DNA of 64,000 nucleotides. It comes from Deroplatys truncata. Its lineage: Eukaryota; Arthropoda; Insecta; Mantodea; Mantidae. The translations under genes were made by a program, and so were the position numbers. The stretch's first letter is position 1. Every line of letters starts with the position of its first letter. Where the stretch lies: NCBI GenBank assembly GCA_030765065.1, contig CM060976.1, positions 60,310,539 to 60,374,538 on the forward strand, written 5' to 3'. The notes below the pieces were generated by a model. That model worked only from the letters and a program-made list of their open reading frames with translations, searched no databases and was not told the origin of the DNA. This document shows positions 42,581-54,806 of the stretch, piece by piece.

Positions 42581-42829
42581 GGGAAACCCCAAGAAATCAA
42601 GTTCTGAAATTTCACCCAATGCTTGTATACCTGTGATCTCTGTTTAAAGGTCGTATTTGGGCACTCAAATGGCGTTGAGGGCAAAGACGCAATTAAATCT
42701 CCTCCTACAATGTTTGAGTACTTTCTTCTATGAAAAGTTTTAAAAAATGATTACTTTTTACATTTTGTCGGAAATTCAGTCCCTTCCTAAATATATGCCT
42801 TTACCTATTTTACTCTCCGTTCTACAGTC

Positions 42830-43300
42830 GCCCTTTCTTTCTCCTACAACTTCATGTCTTGACGTGTTAACAATTGATAAAATAAATGGCTTTTTGGAAT
42901 AATAATAATCATCATAATCGTCACGGATAAGCCTTATGACTTGTTCCATCTTCAAGAAAACTGATCTGCCCACCTCACTCGCGGGCTGCCAACATTCCTT
43001 CTACCTATTGGTTTTACTTTTGTATTATTTGTGGTGTTCGATTTTCATCTATTCTGTTTATATGATCTGCCATTTTCGTCTCTATTCATTGTTATTTCTT
43101 TAGTCTCTAAATCCCCAACGCTCCTCAAATGTCTTCGTTCCTTTGTTTATCCAAGAGTCTGTAATCTACCGCATATCTCAAAAATCTCATCTCGGCAACC
43201 TCTATCTTTTTCTGTGTGATGCGGCCAGCACCCAACTCTCACACCCATAGGTCAAAGTGGGAATAGTCATCACTTTAAAATTTTACATAGTTGCTACATC
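42830..43300 (-). pseudogene. LINE ORF2 C-terminal tail
   Basis: From right to left: PTLTYGCESWVLAASHRKR (the YGCExW motif of the LINE RT thumb), AEMRFLRY-type residues, LLDKQRNEDI, then KWQ/NRIDENRTPQII-like residues. It ends at WQPASEVGRSVFLKMEQV near 42960, which corresponds to the GRPRxRWxDQ tail. Stops and frameshifts throughout. Only the last about 150 codons are present, so it is a 5'-truncated copy. Confidence 0.7.
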
Positions 43301-43590
43301 ACAATTTTTAAAATTCTTTTGGGCATCACATATTATTAAAATTTATTTATTCTGCATATCTGTTATTAAAATGACACAGTATATCCAATATAATTGAAAT
43401 AACTTTGTTGTTAGATAATGTTTTTGTTTATACAGATTTTTTCTCTTATATGATTTACTTCTTTAAAAACCATTATTTTGTTTTCTCAAATAAAACTTGA
43501 AGGTTGTATTGGCTTGAGATGTAATATAATGTATGTATAGCACTTTTTAAATAGTATTCCGAGTTTTCAGTCAAAATTTGCCTATCAAGA

Positions 43591-43630
<40 letters not shown>

Positions 43631-44247
43631 GCAGGATATACGAATATAATCGTACCATCGATTCATCTACAGGATTAAATCAGAGGAAAAATTTTCATTT
43701 TTTTTTACCTATTAAGGATCTTTTGCAATATAAAGCTGCAGTATTGCGCAGTGCAAGTCGCGTGTTTAAAAGCTTAGTACCTACGTGGGGCCTGCAGTGC
43801 GTCTGCGCTCTGCAAGTTTAGAATTCTATCATACTATACGTAAAATGTAAGGAAATAAAAAAAACATGAGATTCTTTCCGTTAACAAGAGAATCGATTGT
43901 CGCTTTTTAAGCTCTATTTTCTTTTTGCTTAAGTGTTACATCGCGACCATCTTTATATACAGCTAGGAATAAAATACAACCGTGTTTTGTTCCTACTAGG
44001 CATTCGCTGCGAAGCACAGCAACTAACCAGCTTTGTTTCTACACTCACTCTCTGTGGAGTAGAGCAACTATTTTCTACTCCATGGCATTCTTAACGAAGA
44101 CTTTCTAACTTCTTTTTAATCTCTTGGTAATTTATGAACTGAAATTAGGTATTTTACGGCCCATGTCCGTCAGAGAAAATAGGGTCTCTCAATGATGAAA
44201 GACATCAAATTCGGTTGAATGGTTTTAGAGATTCACCTACGTTCATA
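43301..44247. other. Anonymous sequence with ATA microsatellite
   Basis: A (TAA)n run spans about 43590-43630 and creates a spurious poly-Leu frame on the minus strand. The 50 bp before the mariner (AATTCGGTTGAATGGTTTTA, GAGATTCACC) resembles the end of RTE-type 3' UTRs, weakly. No gene seen. Confidence 0.4.
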
Positions 44248-44908
44248 CGAGGCGTATTTTGAAAGCATTGTTTTAATATTTTGCCGCCGCGGTGCACAAG
44301 TCGCAATTTTGAGCATGCGCGTAAACTTCCTTCATTTATTAGGAAGCCAGACGCAGCTGTGAGCGATAGTTACTTTGTGCTTTCCTGTTTTAGAGCGTTT
44401 GGAAATGTTCGAAACAATCTAATGATCGGTCGACTGAAGTCAGATTATCGATTTGTTTTTTAATGCCATAAATCTTACAACAGCAAACATTCATTGCCAA
44501 TCGTGTGATGTTTACGCGGAAACAGCAATGAGTGACAATTCCCGGCAACACACAGGCAAACAAACTCAGGATCTAATTCCATCATATGGTTGGGAACAAT
44601 TGGACCACCCTACTTACAGTCCCGATTTGGCACCAAGCGATTTTCATCTGTTTCGGCATCTGAAGAAATTCCTTATGGAAAGCATTTCAGTGATGAAGTG
44701 AAGCAGAAGTGCAATCTTGGCTTTTATCACAGGTGGCATCATTCTTTGATGAAGTCATACAAAAACTGGTTTGCCGTTACGACAAAAGCCTGAATAATGG
44801 CAGTGATTATATATTGAAGTAGTGTAAGGTGATAAAGTATTTGGAAAATGACGTTATAATTCTTATTGCTTAAAAAATTATCAGTACTTGCTTTAAAAAT
44901 ACGCCTCG
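44248..44908 (+). mobile_element. Non-autonomous mariner, same deletion as at 13213
   Basis: Left end CGAGGCGTATTTTGAAAGCA and right-end reverse complement CGAGGCGTATTTTTAAAGCA differ at one position. TA lies on both sides (44246-44247, 44909-44910). 661 bp. The inside aligns base by base with the minus-strand copy at 13213-13849, including the internal deletion joint. Confidence 0.85.
44350..44790 (+). pseudogene. Deleted mariner transposase
   Basis: The N-terminal part is frameshifted (Ala-Asn-Ile-His-Cys-Gln followed by CDVYAETAMSD at 44490-44535). The next residues, TGKQTQDLIPSYGWEQLDHP, belong to the C-terminal third of mariner transposases and lead to TYSPDLAPSDFHLFRHLKKF. The catalytic third Asp (SPDLAPSDF) is kept; the first two and the linker WVPHEL are deleted. 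No functional product is possible. Confidence 0.75.
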
Positions 44909-44910
44909 TA

Positions 44911-45601
44911 CACACACACACACATACACAAAGCTTCTCTCTTTATAATATTAGTGTAGATAACATTCTTTCATGGCATTTTACATTTTCCTTATCCTTT
45001 ATTTCCCGCTCATTTGATGTTCAACTAAGCATCAGTGCACGGCTAAAAGTTCTTGTAGATGTGGAAGAGATTTAAACATCTAATACTGCAGGAAGAAGAG
45101 TTTCAAAGCTTCATTATATTTTCATTACATCAGGGTAATCCCTCTGAAGCTTCCGGGAAATATTTATTTTAGAAAATTAAACCAGATGGAATGTTAGTCA
45201 GTCTTTGGAATACAGAAATCTTTTCTTTGCTTATCAAATGTCTTTCGAGACTTCAGACTTATACGAAGAGCTGCAGATTTAATCTAAATTCCGAGAAAGT
45301 ATTCCTTTGGAGTGGACACTGAAATCAAAAGAAAAGGGAAGCAAAGCCACAAGTGGCTGAGATCAAATTCTTTTTTATCATTAAGAAACATAGGGATCAG
45401 AAGTCGGCCCAAGAGAAAGTGGAAAGTTAGCTCAATGCCCATGTATTTTAGTTGGAGGATAAACACACAGAAATAACTAAGAGCATCTTGAAGGGCTGAT
45501 AAATACAATGCATAAAAGTGCTACAACAGCAATTCTAACGAAGATATGCGAAAACTAATACATAGAAATAACCAGAAGAGTTTCAATGGACTAAGGAAAA
45601 A
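44911..45601. other. Anonymous sequence
   Basis: Starts with a short CA run after the mariner. No gene recognised. Confidence 0.4.
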
Positions 45602-46225
45602 CATGGCGAGCGGGATGGTAGGCGGTAACGTCGTGACTCGCATTCGGAGGTCCAGAGTTTGATCCCCGGCGACCGCGTTGACTCATGCGTTTTTTCGGGG
45701 TTATCCCGGGTCGTTAGGTGAATGCTATTGTGGCTTCTTTCATCCACCGAATTTCCTGTCCCTCCATTTCGTTCCATTAACCATTTCATTCATCCTTCAC
45801 CCCTTTTCAGGGTTGGAAGGTTGTTTCGGTGCAGCATCGCAGGTAAAAAGGAAATCTCTGTGAACTTTCTCCTTCCGGCCTTCGGCTGGTTGCAGGCATA
45901 TAAGAACCCCCCCCCCCTTGGGATGGACGTTGGAGCATGTGGGGTCCCCGGTTTGCCTCTCCGACTGTTATATCTAGAAGTATAGGGACCCTATCATTGC
46001 TGTACCGTCACTCCTGGTTCCGGCCGCCCGGTGTCTCCCTTCACCTCATTCATCCCTCCCTCCTTCCCAGGGGCACCCCCTCGTAGGCCGTCGGTACAAC
46101 ATCCTCATTCCTGGATCGGTGCCGAATCCCCTCCGCTTCACAATCCAAGGAATAATATAGTGAAGGGAAGTAACAGATGTGGAAATTATGCTGAAAAGCG
46201 AAGTAGACACCAAAGCTTCACGTCA
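45602..46225 (+). mobile_element. Long tRNA-headed SINE-like element
   Basis: Head: GGTAGGCGGTAACGTCGTGA ... CGGAGGTCCAGAGTTTGATC with a B-box core. The body begins GACTCATGCGTTTTTTCGGG, then TTATCCCGGGTCGTTAGGTG. It continues C-rich with CTTCCGGCCTTCGGCTGG, a run of 11 C (about 45907-45917), TTCCTGGATCGGTGCCGAAT, and ends near GGAATAATATAGTGAAGGG. The head-body joint resembles family S1. The three overlapping frames inside are not genes. Confidence 0.55.
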
Positions 46226-46654
46226 AAACCCTCCCTTAAATTCCTCTGAGAGAACTTAAGGGTTAAGAAGGCCTTATCCACCGTTATTAACTACTAGTTT
46301 TAGTTGCAAGGTTTAGAAATTCGAAGCCGGAATCCAGTAACGATATTGGGGCATGCGATGTAGACGAAGAGGAGCGGAGCTATACTGTCGTGTTATTTTT
46401 TAGTCCTCTGTTGCTTCCAACGCAATCTTCAAGCAAGCATTCGCGCTGCAGTGTCTCTATGATTTAAATGGGTGATTTGAAATTCATTTTGGTACCTTGT
46501 AATTGAAACTGGAAGGTAGATCTTTCATGACAAATTGAGGTATACTACAATATTACAAATTGGGTGCGATAATACACTTACAATCTTACTGTGCATTTAC
46601 AAAGTGACATTTGGAGCTCTGAAATAATTTTTTGCCTTATGCATTATGTGCTTT
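46226..46654. other. Anonymous sequence
   Basis: Nothing recognised. Confidence 0.4.
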
Positions 46655-47478
46655 AAGTAAAGACAGTACTGTATTCCACCCAAAAATTTGATGTTGAAAT
46701 TTCACCGAAAATACGTGTTTTGAGGCTCGCTTAAACACAAAACATTTTAGAAAAAGGCCCGTGTCTCTGTGCGTGTGTGCGTGTCGTGAACAGCTTAATT
46801 CAATAACGAAAAGTCGAATAAGTACCAAACATGATATTTAATTTCAGTATCCAAAGATGCGACAAGAATACTTTCAAGAAAATCACCCTCACCCCAAACT
46901 ACCCCTTACATAGAAGATTCTTCGAAACTTTCCATTTTCTCAAAAATAGTTCTAACATTTTGATTAAATACCGTATGTTTAGGATATTTAGATGACAAAT
47001 AAAATGCATATCTTGAATTTTCTGGGAATAGCCCGTGAAGCCCCCTTTATGGAAGGAAGTTTGTATAACTTAAACTACAAGGGATAGAGAAAAACACGCT
47101 ATACAAAAAATTACATATATTTAATACTTGCAACCTATTTAAATGACCATTTGCGAGATATCCGTTAATATTAGTTTGAAGTTTTAGTACTTTACAACTT
47201 TTTAAAGTGCTGGCGCTACTCAGTTGCTTTTCCCGATATCATGGAAACAGTATGGAATTTTGAGACCAGCATATAACGGCGCAGTTTTAAACATTTGATT
47301 ATCGACTCGGTTTCTTCTATATGACATACCTTCAACGAGATGTGTAATATATTTCTGCAAATGTTTAATTGAATCAACATGAAGTAGATAGAAAAACAAG
47401 CTTATTAAGCACAATTTGTCGAAACGATAGTGGGTAGAGAAAGTCATCTGAATGTAACACATCAGATTTTTGGAATTC
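46655..47478 (-). repeat. Family R, nearly full-length copy
   Basis: On the minus strand it runs from AAAAATCTGATGTGTTACAT to CATCAAATTTTTGGGTGGAA, with the right-end ACTTTCTCTAC-type terminus degraded (CTTTAAGTAAAGAC). All internal blocks are in order. Confidence 0.7.
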
Positions 47479-48544
47479 GCTAGCAAGCTTTACATAAAAA
47501 TATATCTGCAATTTATAGGTAAGTTTTGGCGATTGCTTAACAAGAAACAGCAAATATGTAGAAGGCTACAATAGATGCTTACAGCCGATTCTAAGCGAAA
47601 GTTCATTTTTAATAGAATAAGGGATTAACTTTTCTTAATATTTGTCTAATAAATGTTCCACACAACGTACGAGATGTCAGCTCTGTTTAAGACATAGATA
47701 GATACGGTAATGTGGTGAGTTTGTGGCAAAAAGGTTGCATCTTTAGAATCTCATAAAATGTGATTTCGATTCTTGGTATCAGTCTCTCAGCAGTGCCCTA
47801 CAAGGTTTTCATGTACTAGACTTTATAGGTGACCCCAAAGAAAGAAAAGAAAAAAAATCAATTTACTGTATGTGAGATATAGAGAACGGGATGGACAAGC
47901 AACAGGCCTCATGTTTCTATTTTTCTATGTATTTAGCAGGATACTGCTCATACAAATAGCACACGTCAAAACTGAGGTGAGGGGGAACTCCATCATGTTG
48001 GAACCACATACGTTCAAGTACAGCAAGTGAAACTTCAAAAGCTCAGGAAATACGAGGATATTAAGTGACTGGATATGGGTTATAAGAAAAGCTTTCCGTT
48101 TTGACACTTTTTTTTACCAGAAAGTTTGACATAAATTTAACCGAATACCCTGTATGTTGCTGGTCATATAAACCCTAAAATGCTTATTTTCTTTATTTAA
48201 TGTCGCTTTAACTGCTATATCATATCCCCTGTAGATTCATTGATACAAATTATACATTGTTTGTCAGATGAATGGCCTTAGTTGTGTAAGCACCTTCAAC
48301 TTTGGGCAAGTTGTTACTAGATGACCTCATTTGTGTAGATACCTTTTTGTGCCATATATTCAATAACTTAATTTAATAGGAAGGTACAGGTTTGTGATTA
48401 CGAGACTGTTTTCTGTAGTTTTGCGCCTGTAGTCAGTGGGTTTCTGACATTAGGGTCTTAGAGACGAAGTCGTATTACGGATCATCCATTTTAACTACTA
48501 TTTCTTTTCCTCTGTGACTGAAGATAGTATACCAGTACTAAAGA
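47479..48544. other. Anonymous sequence
   Basis: A possible B-box-like TGATTTCGATTCTTGG at about 47761 is too isolated to call. Nothing else recognised. Confidence 0.4.
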
Positions 48545-48680
48545 TCCAGTCCGGTATTTACGTAGTCAATGGAGGAGATCACGAGAAAAATGCCGATTGG
48601 GCGATATATGATATTTAATCCCGCAACCTCCCAATTATGAATCGCAAACGCTTAACGTCTGAGACATCTTACTCGATAAC
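48545..48680 (-). mobile_element. Degraded tRNA-headed SINE, S1-like
   Basis: On the minus strand GGGAGGTTGCGGGATTAAAT carries the B box, with CAGACGTTAAGCGTTTGCGA upstream and CTCGTGATCTCCTCCATTGA, CTACGTAAATACCGGAC downstream. This is the same order as the S1 fragments at 8.2 and 22.4 kb but more diverged. Confidence 0.45.
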
Positions 48681-50923
48681 TGAATGTTCTACCGTGTACT
48701 AGTTCTGCTCATTGTGTCGCAGAGAACAGACATCATCAGTTTGTGATTCTAGAGAGTCGGTAAGACTCTAGAGAGATTTACCTGCTCCGCTCCCTTTAGC
48801 GTCTGTTACAAGGAAATCTGAGCAGCAGACCGGTTTGTAAACTCAGCGACGTTTCCTGTAACTGGACGGGAGTAACTTTGCGATATAAATTGATTTGGAA
48901 GTGTAATATTGCATTACGAAAGTCTATTGCTTATGACATTATTGTTATTATTACTGTTATTATTATTATTAAATAATACGATTAACCTGTTCAAAAAGGC
49001 AAGATATGATTAATTTATGCATCTTAGGAGGGATTATACAAGCAATGAATAATAAATTATTTAATAAAACATGATAATCCTATGTTCAAATGCAAAATAA
49101 ACAAGGTGTGAGTCTGACCAGCATGAACAAATTCAGCAATAGCAATAAATTACAGTATAAAATGTACTAACAGATTTACACCCACAAACGCTGTATATTT
49201 TAGTTGTTCCAATAAAGGTAATATTTCTACCCTTGTGTTTTTCATACTGATTCGCATGAGAAATTGAATAATGGCGTTGTAGATTTAACTTCTTTATATG
49301 ATTTAACATCCTGGTATAAATTGAACACTTTACATCATTATCTTGTGCTGTAATAAAATATGTTTCCTCCCAAGTAGTTGGTGTTGTTAATCTAAGCTAT
49401 GATGTACTGTACTTCTTGATAAATGAAAACTACTTTACAGAACCGCCGCTGCGCTGAGGGAGGATATGAATGACGTCAACATTTTCCCCTTTGCTCCTCT
49501 TTCAGTTGTTCCCATCACGCTTTTCTACTGAGCAGGCAAGCTCACAACCGATATGCTCAGTATTTGACGATAGCTGGCATAGTACGAAATGAAATTCCTT
49601 TTTACCATGCTGCTTTCAGTTTGAAAAGGAAATAAGTTTCTCATAGTGCGGAACTATAGTACATTCCAATACAAGTGCGGTAAGTGGATCTTTTCAGAAC
49701 GAGGAATAAGTTTGAAAATACGACACGAAGTCAGTATTTTCACTTCCGAATTTCTGTAAAGGACTTAAATGAATTGCATACTCTTCTTTCGACGATAGTG
49801 AGTAATAGAAATATTTACGCGAAAATAAAAGTAATTACTGTCAGCTGTTCAAAAGCAGTAGCTTTTACAAACTGGTGTTATGCCTAGTAGAGTTGAGCAA
49901 GCTAGACAACAACTAAAAGGTAAGATAGCTGTTTGCGCCGAAAGAGTTATATTTAAATGCTGCATGAATTAAGCTTTAAGTAAATGTTAACAACTAAACG
50001 AAATTAAAGACGGTAAAATTTAAATGTTAAAATTAAACTATCAAATCTGACTACATTGCATGCCTACAACAATAAATATACATACCAATAATTGAAGGAT
50101 TAAATAAATTTTATCCAGATCTACGGTAAAAATTCAAAAATCAGGAGGTGCAATAATTTCAACTTCCCAAACATGATAGCACGAGAAGTATGTGGATAAA
50201 AAAGCATTATCGTCGTAAAAATAATTTTCAAAATAGTTCTACGGTAGATCTTTATTTTATTTGCAAAGGGAGGAGATTAGGATAATGTATTACACCGTGG
50301 CAATTATGTTGCATTCTGGTTATTTCCTTCTTAGTTCCATATTTATTATGTAATCTATGTAATTCACAGTCCTTTTTTTCATTAAATTTTTTATCATTAT
50401 TAACATCTATAGTTAGTATTGCAAAATTTGATGTCTATACCGACTTGTAATAACAGTAGAAATTGCACAAGTTTTCAGTCAGTTTCCTTCTGAGTTTAAT
50501 CGTTTTGTGACTCCACATTTGGATAGGCCCTTAAAACATTTCGGCACGAAGGCAAAGGTGTGAGTGAAGAACAAAATTAAAATACTGATTTGAGTATTAC
50601 TTTTAGTTTTAAATGTTAAGAAGTTTATATTATTTTTTAAACCCGAGCAGTTTCGACCAAATTTGGGGCTTCTACTGTCATTACGTGTATGTTTCATTAT
50701 TGGCAATTAAAACATCTCAGGCCAAAACATCCGCTCTTCTTACTGCTGGTAAAACACTTTAAAGTACTACAATATGTACAATCACTAGGTTTAAAAGCAA
50801 ATTAATTTAAATACGAGAAAATTATAATACAGACCTCTTAAGGCAACGTATCTGTGAAAATTGGCCAAAAAATGTAAGATTGTTTTTTTTTCTGTTTGTT
50901 TGTTTTTCTTTGTATTTTTATTA
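48681..50923. other. Anonymous AT-rich sequence
   Basis: No gene or element recognised. The segment 49440-49700 is less AT-rich and contains TGACGTCA (CRE-like, about 49472), but nothing else marks it as a promoter. Confidence 0.35.
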
Positions 50924-50925
50924 TA

Positions 50926-51278
50926 CAGGGTGGACCATTTAAGTTGAGATTGTACTATGTCTCCAAAACTAAGCGTTTTAGAAAGAAATTTCTTGAATAA
51001 AAATTGCTTGATATAATGGGGTAAAGTAAATGCCATTAGTCGTGTTTTATTTGGTGGGTGTTATGATGATCATTTTAGGGTTAATTTAATTTCACTATAA
51101 TTGTAGGTTCCTATTTAAAAATTTAATTGACGCTAAAATTGCTATCTTAACGTCCTCCAAACAAAACACGACATTTACTTTCCTCCATAATATCAAGCAA
51201 CTTTCATCCAAGACATTTCTTTCTACAACGTTTAGTTTTGGAAATTTTGTACAGTATCAATCTAAATGGTCTACCCTG
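50926..51278. mobile_element. 353-bp MITE with long inverted repeats
   Basis: Both ends start CAGGGT(G/A)GACCATTTA and remain matched, with scattered differences, for well over 100 bp (TCCAAAACTAA(G/A)CGTT, AGAAAGAAAT(T/G)TCTTG, AAGTAAATG), leaving a short unmatched centre. TA lies on both sides (50924-50925, 51279-51280). CAGGGTG termini with TA duplications suggest the Tc1/mariner superfamily. Confidence 0.8.
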
Positions 51279-51280
51279 TA

Positions 51281-52904
51281 TACACATGTACAGATTCAAT
51301 TTTTTTAAACAATTGTTTTTTTTTAATATCAACAATTTTAAAGTCACAAATGTATATTTAATTGGTCCTGTACCAGTTAAATCACTACGTTCAACTTTGA
51401 ACTCCATTTTTCTGAATTTTTCAGTACTCAAAGGGCTCCGTTTTACACAGCTTCTAGAAACTTCAGAAGTTACGCATTAAATGTTTTTGCGCACTAGTCA
51501 AAGAATATGAAATAGCTCAGCTAACATTATTGTCCAGTGCTCACGTTGCAAAGATGAAACGTTCAGTAGCATGCATAAAAACATCGATTTACTCTAAAAC
51601 TAATTAAAGAAATTTATTTATGTTTATATACTAAGCTCAAATGAAAAGTATGGTAGCGATACGATAAACCGTAAGGTCCAAGGATAATTAATTATTAAAA
51701 CGTGATTACAGTATCTTAAAGTTTTCACTTAGCTCATTAAAAATTTGTATGCACTGTGTGTTTTATGTTTATGGTAAAAAGGTCAAAGCAGTCAGAATAA
51801 AACCGGGGATTTTTGGATTTTCATAGATACATCCCTTCAACTGGCAGAAACGTGACACAAGCTGTCTGCAGCTTTCATTTGTCCAGAGAAGGGATTGCTG
51901 CCATGAATTCAACTGCGGATTTTATCCGTATTTCCGCGCCACATATAAGTAGAAACAAATGAGCCATGAAGCGCGTAATGAAACGTGATTTTAGGATTTA
52001 TTGCTATTGAAAATGATAATTTTACGAGTTGCGAAGCCCTTTTGCAAATCATAGTAATAAACGGGCAAAGCGCCAGCAATTCTCAGTTTAGCGTTGGCTA
52101 CATAATTAAAGGATGAACACAATGGAGACAGAATTTTGGGTAGCGCAAGTCATATAGGAACAAAACACTATAGATTACAGAGGTGCGTAGTACCTGGCCG
52201 GGGCTTGCATAACGACCGAACAATTTTCCATAGCCATTATTGCCCACAAGTTAGGGAAACGGGCGCCGGCACGTTGGTGTAGGGTTATGGCGCTGTGGAA
52301 GCCCGAGCGTTGTTTACAAACCACGGAAATGGCGACTAGGTGTATATCTTCCACCAATAGATGTTTACTAATTTGGCTGTATATGAAACACACACATATG
52401 CTATACAATGCGATCCGTATAAAAAGTAATTTTTGCGAACCATCTAATAACGGCGTGTTCTAAACACCAGTCAGTTAATGAAAACGTTACTATGTGGCAA
52501 GGCACTGACTTTAATCATCGGTCATGTAGCAATAATGAAAAGGATTTTCTTTTCTTTTTTCACTCCCTCTACTCTCTCGGATCACGATGGGGCTATCTTT
52601 GTCATCTTTGGAAAAATGAAAACAAGAAAAAAAAATGCTTTATTTAGACTTGTGGATGAGAGATTTATGCCTCCAATCCTCCTCTTGCTATTTCTCTGAC
52701 CAAAGGAAGCGGCGAGGAAATTAAATATGAAATAAGGTAAAGTCTTTCTTACATTAGCTATTTGGCAAGTATTGTAACTCATAAACTCACAAATAATGAA
52801 ATTCGACTTCACAGCCTTTGTCTTCATTTTTATTATAAACATCTAAAAATTACATAAAACTTAATCCAAACATTCCTTTATTTCTTGTTTCCTCTTTGAG
52901 TTTA
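51281..52904. other. Anonymous sequence
   Basis: No gene recognised. 51830-52340 is less AT-rich and reads as unique sequence, with no repeat partner seen in this window. Confidence 0.35.
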
Positions 52905-53132
52905 TACAGTGAAGCCCTGCTTAATCGAAGCATAAAGGAAGAAAAATGAAATAGGTAAAAAAGAACAAAAAGTAGGAACGAATAAACGAAACATTACGAG
53001 ATGCTCAAATTTGTACTAGCAACGTTGCTGCGACAATTGGGAAGGCTCCTTTACCCCAACCCTAAATTCCAATCTGTAGTTAAATCTCACCTCCTACCCC
53101 ACATTACAAGAAAGTTTGTACCGTTATAATAA

Positions 53133-53330
53133 GTGTTAACTGCTTGCTGTTATTTTGCCGCTGGTGTTGGTCAGTGTGGTTTATTTGTAGCGAAAAGAAA
53201 GTGTGTTGTAAGAAGCATTGAAAATAAACTCGAAGCCATAAGTGACCGAGCGACAGCGGATGAGGGATTGAAATTATTAGAGGTAACAAAGACTTCAAAT
53301 TTGTACTCAAATCTTAACAGGAAATATTGA
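53133..53330 (+). pseudogene. pogo-type transposase N-terminal HTH fragment
   Basis: The segment VAKRKCVVRSIENKLEAISD matches the KRKR-VVLTIEDKLEII start of the Psq/CENP-B-type helix-turn-helix found in pogo and Jerky-like transposases. After that (TADEGLKLLEVTKTSN) similarity fades and the frame ends. It sits inside pogo-like ends, which supports the assignment. The catalytic domain is missing. Confidence 0.55.
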
Positions 53331-53451
53331 ATTACGACATTATCAATAACCCAAAATGCTTAGTTTTTAGATTTGTTTGCGTTTGGTGGAACAAAGTAGT
53401 GAACCCACACAAGCATATAAAGCTTATCAAACAGTGTCAGTGGAGTGATTA

Positions 53452-54806
53452 CTGGGTGATCAGCATAGAGCAGAACAGGTTTTGCTGATATTAGCTGACC
53501 GGCGGTGCTGCTTGCTATACGCGCTGAGCAGGTGACAGCACATCCTCAGTAAATATATTACAGTTTGTCGCGCAAGTTCTTTATAACAAAGAAACAGAAA
53601 GTAAACACTTCAAATAAAACCTCTCACATAATATTTCGAGCCAGGAGATGTTGGAAGTGACTCCCTTCGTTGCTCAAGCATTTCTTGCACCTGCTTAGGA
53701 AATTGGCCATTACACACTGCAGTTTCCTCTGAGAAATGGCAGAAATTTCTTGAATGTTATTTTAAGTTCCTATAAAGTGTGTGGATTTATTTTGTAAACT
53801 TCCCTTTTAATCCTCTCCAGGGATAAAAATCGCAGGGGTTAACAAGGGAGTCGTATATTATTAATGATAACTCTATCTTTAAACAATTCATGGATTTCCT
53901 TTAAGGAGAAGTTGTCCGTATGTGCCGTCGCAGAATCCTGCTGGAAAGTCGCGTAACTTCTTTCCCTCTCAGTTAATTTGTCAAAAAATGAACGTAAAAT
54001 GTTTTCCACATACCTCTCACTATTGTTTCCGAAAAATATTGGGCCTATTATTCTCTCATTGCTAATAGCACACCGCACTCCTATTTTGTTTATCATGCAC
54101 GGGTTCCTGGTGAAGGTGGTTAGGTAACGATTGTTTTGTGCATTAATATACTCATTTAGTTGGCTCCACGATTCATCCGAAAAGAAAATTAGATTAGGAT
54201 CCAGTTGACCTTCATGTGCCTGATTCAAAATTCATTCACAAAATCGCATACTTAATGCAGGATTTAAGTTCTTACTCTACAGTAATTTTATAGGACTCTA
54301 CATTAATTTTATAGGGTTTTAACTTGAGTAACGTTGTAGAAGTTTGAACAGAGCCATAGGAAATTTCCATTTGCTGGGAAAGACGTCGAAGTCATTTTCT
54401 AGAAGACATTTCCAGAACGTGTCCAATGTTTATCTGGAGTTTCTTTTATGAATACTGTACGTAGTTTTTTATGTATCTTATCAAGCAGACTTCCCGTTTC
54501 ACGTAATGTATTTACTAATCTTGAATCGTAGTTCGACCTGGAACTTGAACATCAGAAAACGTCTCTAGAAATAATCCCCTTACGCACTCTCAGATTCTGT
54601 ACGGATGTATAAATGGTAAATGAATACTTTTTGGGAAACAGAATACCGCTAACCGAATAGAGCCATTTCACTTAATACGCACTGTATTTCGTCAAATAAC
54701 AAACACGTGCCACGTTTGCAAGAGTACAACTCACACTGAAGCCTCGGGCTTCACCGCCGGCCGGCTAGGAGTCGTGAAAACTGTTCTGCTCTAAGCTGAT
54801 CAGCAG
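53452..54806 (-). mobile_element. Tc1/mariner-superfamily element nested in the pogo element
   Basis: Ends CTGGGTGATCAGCATAGAGC and, on the other strand, CTGCTGATCAGCTTAGAGC are followed by AGAACAG and remain similar for about 60 bp (ending in a CCGGCGGTG block). TA flanks it (53450-53451, 54807-54808). 1355 bp, the size of a complete Tc1/mariner element. Its transposase is read on the minus strand. Confidence 0.75.
53640..54600 (-). pseudogene. DDE transposase (Tc1/mariner superfamily), decayed
   Basis: The best frame (54228-53839) reads DPNLIFFSDESWSQLNEYIN, with the first catalytic Asp in FFSDE. It continues through RCAISNERIIGPIFFGNN, RYVENILRSFFDKL and ATFQQDSATAHTDN, with the second catalytic Asp in QQDSATAH. 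Upstream, SYGSVQTSTTLLKLKPYKIN lies in another frame with stops. Downstream, the SPDLTPCDF motif expected near 53830 is replaced by NNIRLPC-stop, and C-terminal pieces (KINPHTLEELK..., SRCKKCLSNEGSHFQHLL) follow in shifted frames. Confidence 0.75.

Noticed and set aside
43473..43658. Minus frame with a poly-Leu tract
   Set aside because: Produced by the TAA trinucleotide repeat.
45678..46249. Three overlapping plus frames
   Set aside because: They lie in a GC-rich SINE-like element and overlap each other in different frames without any protein signature.
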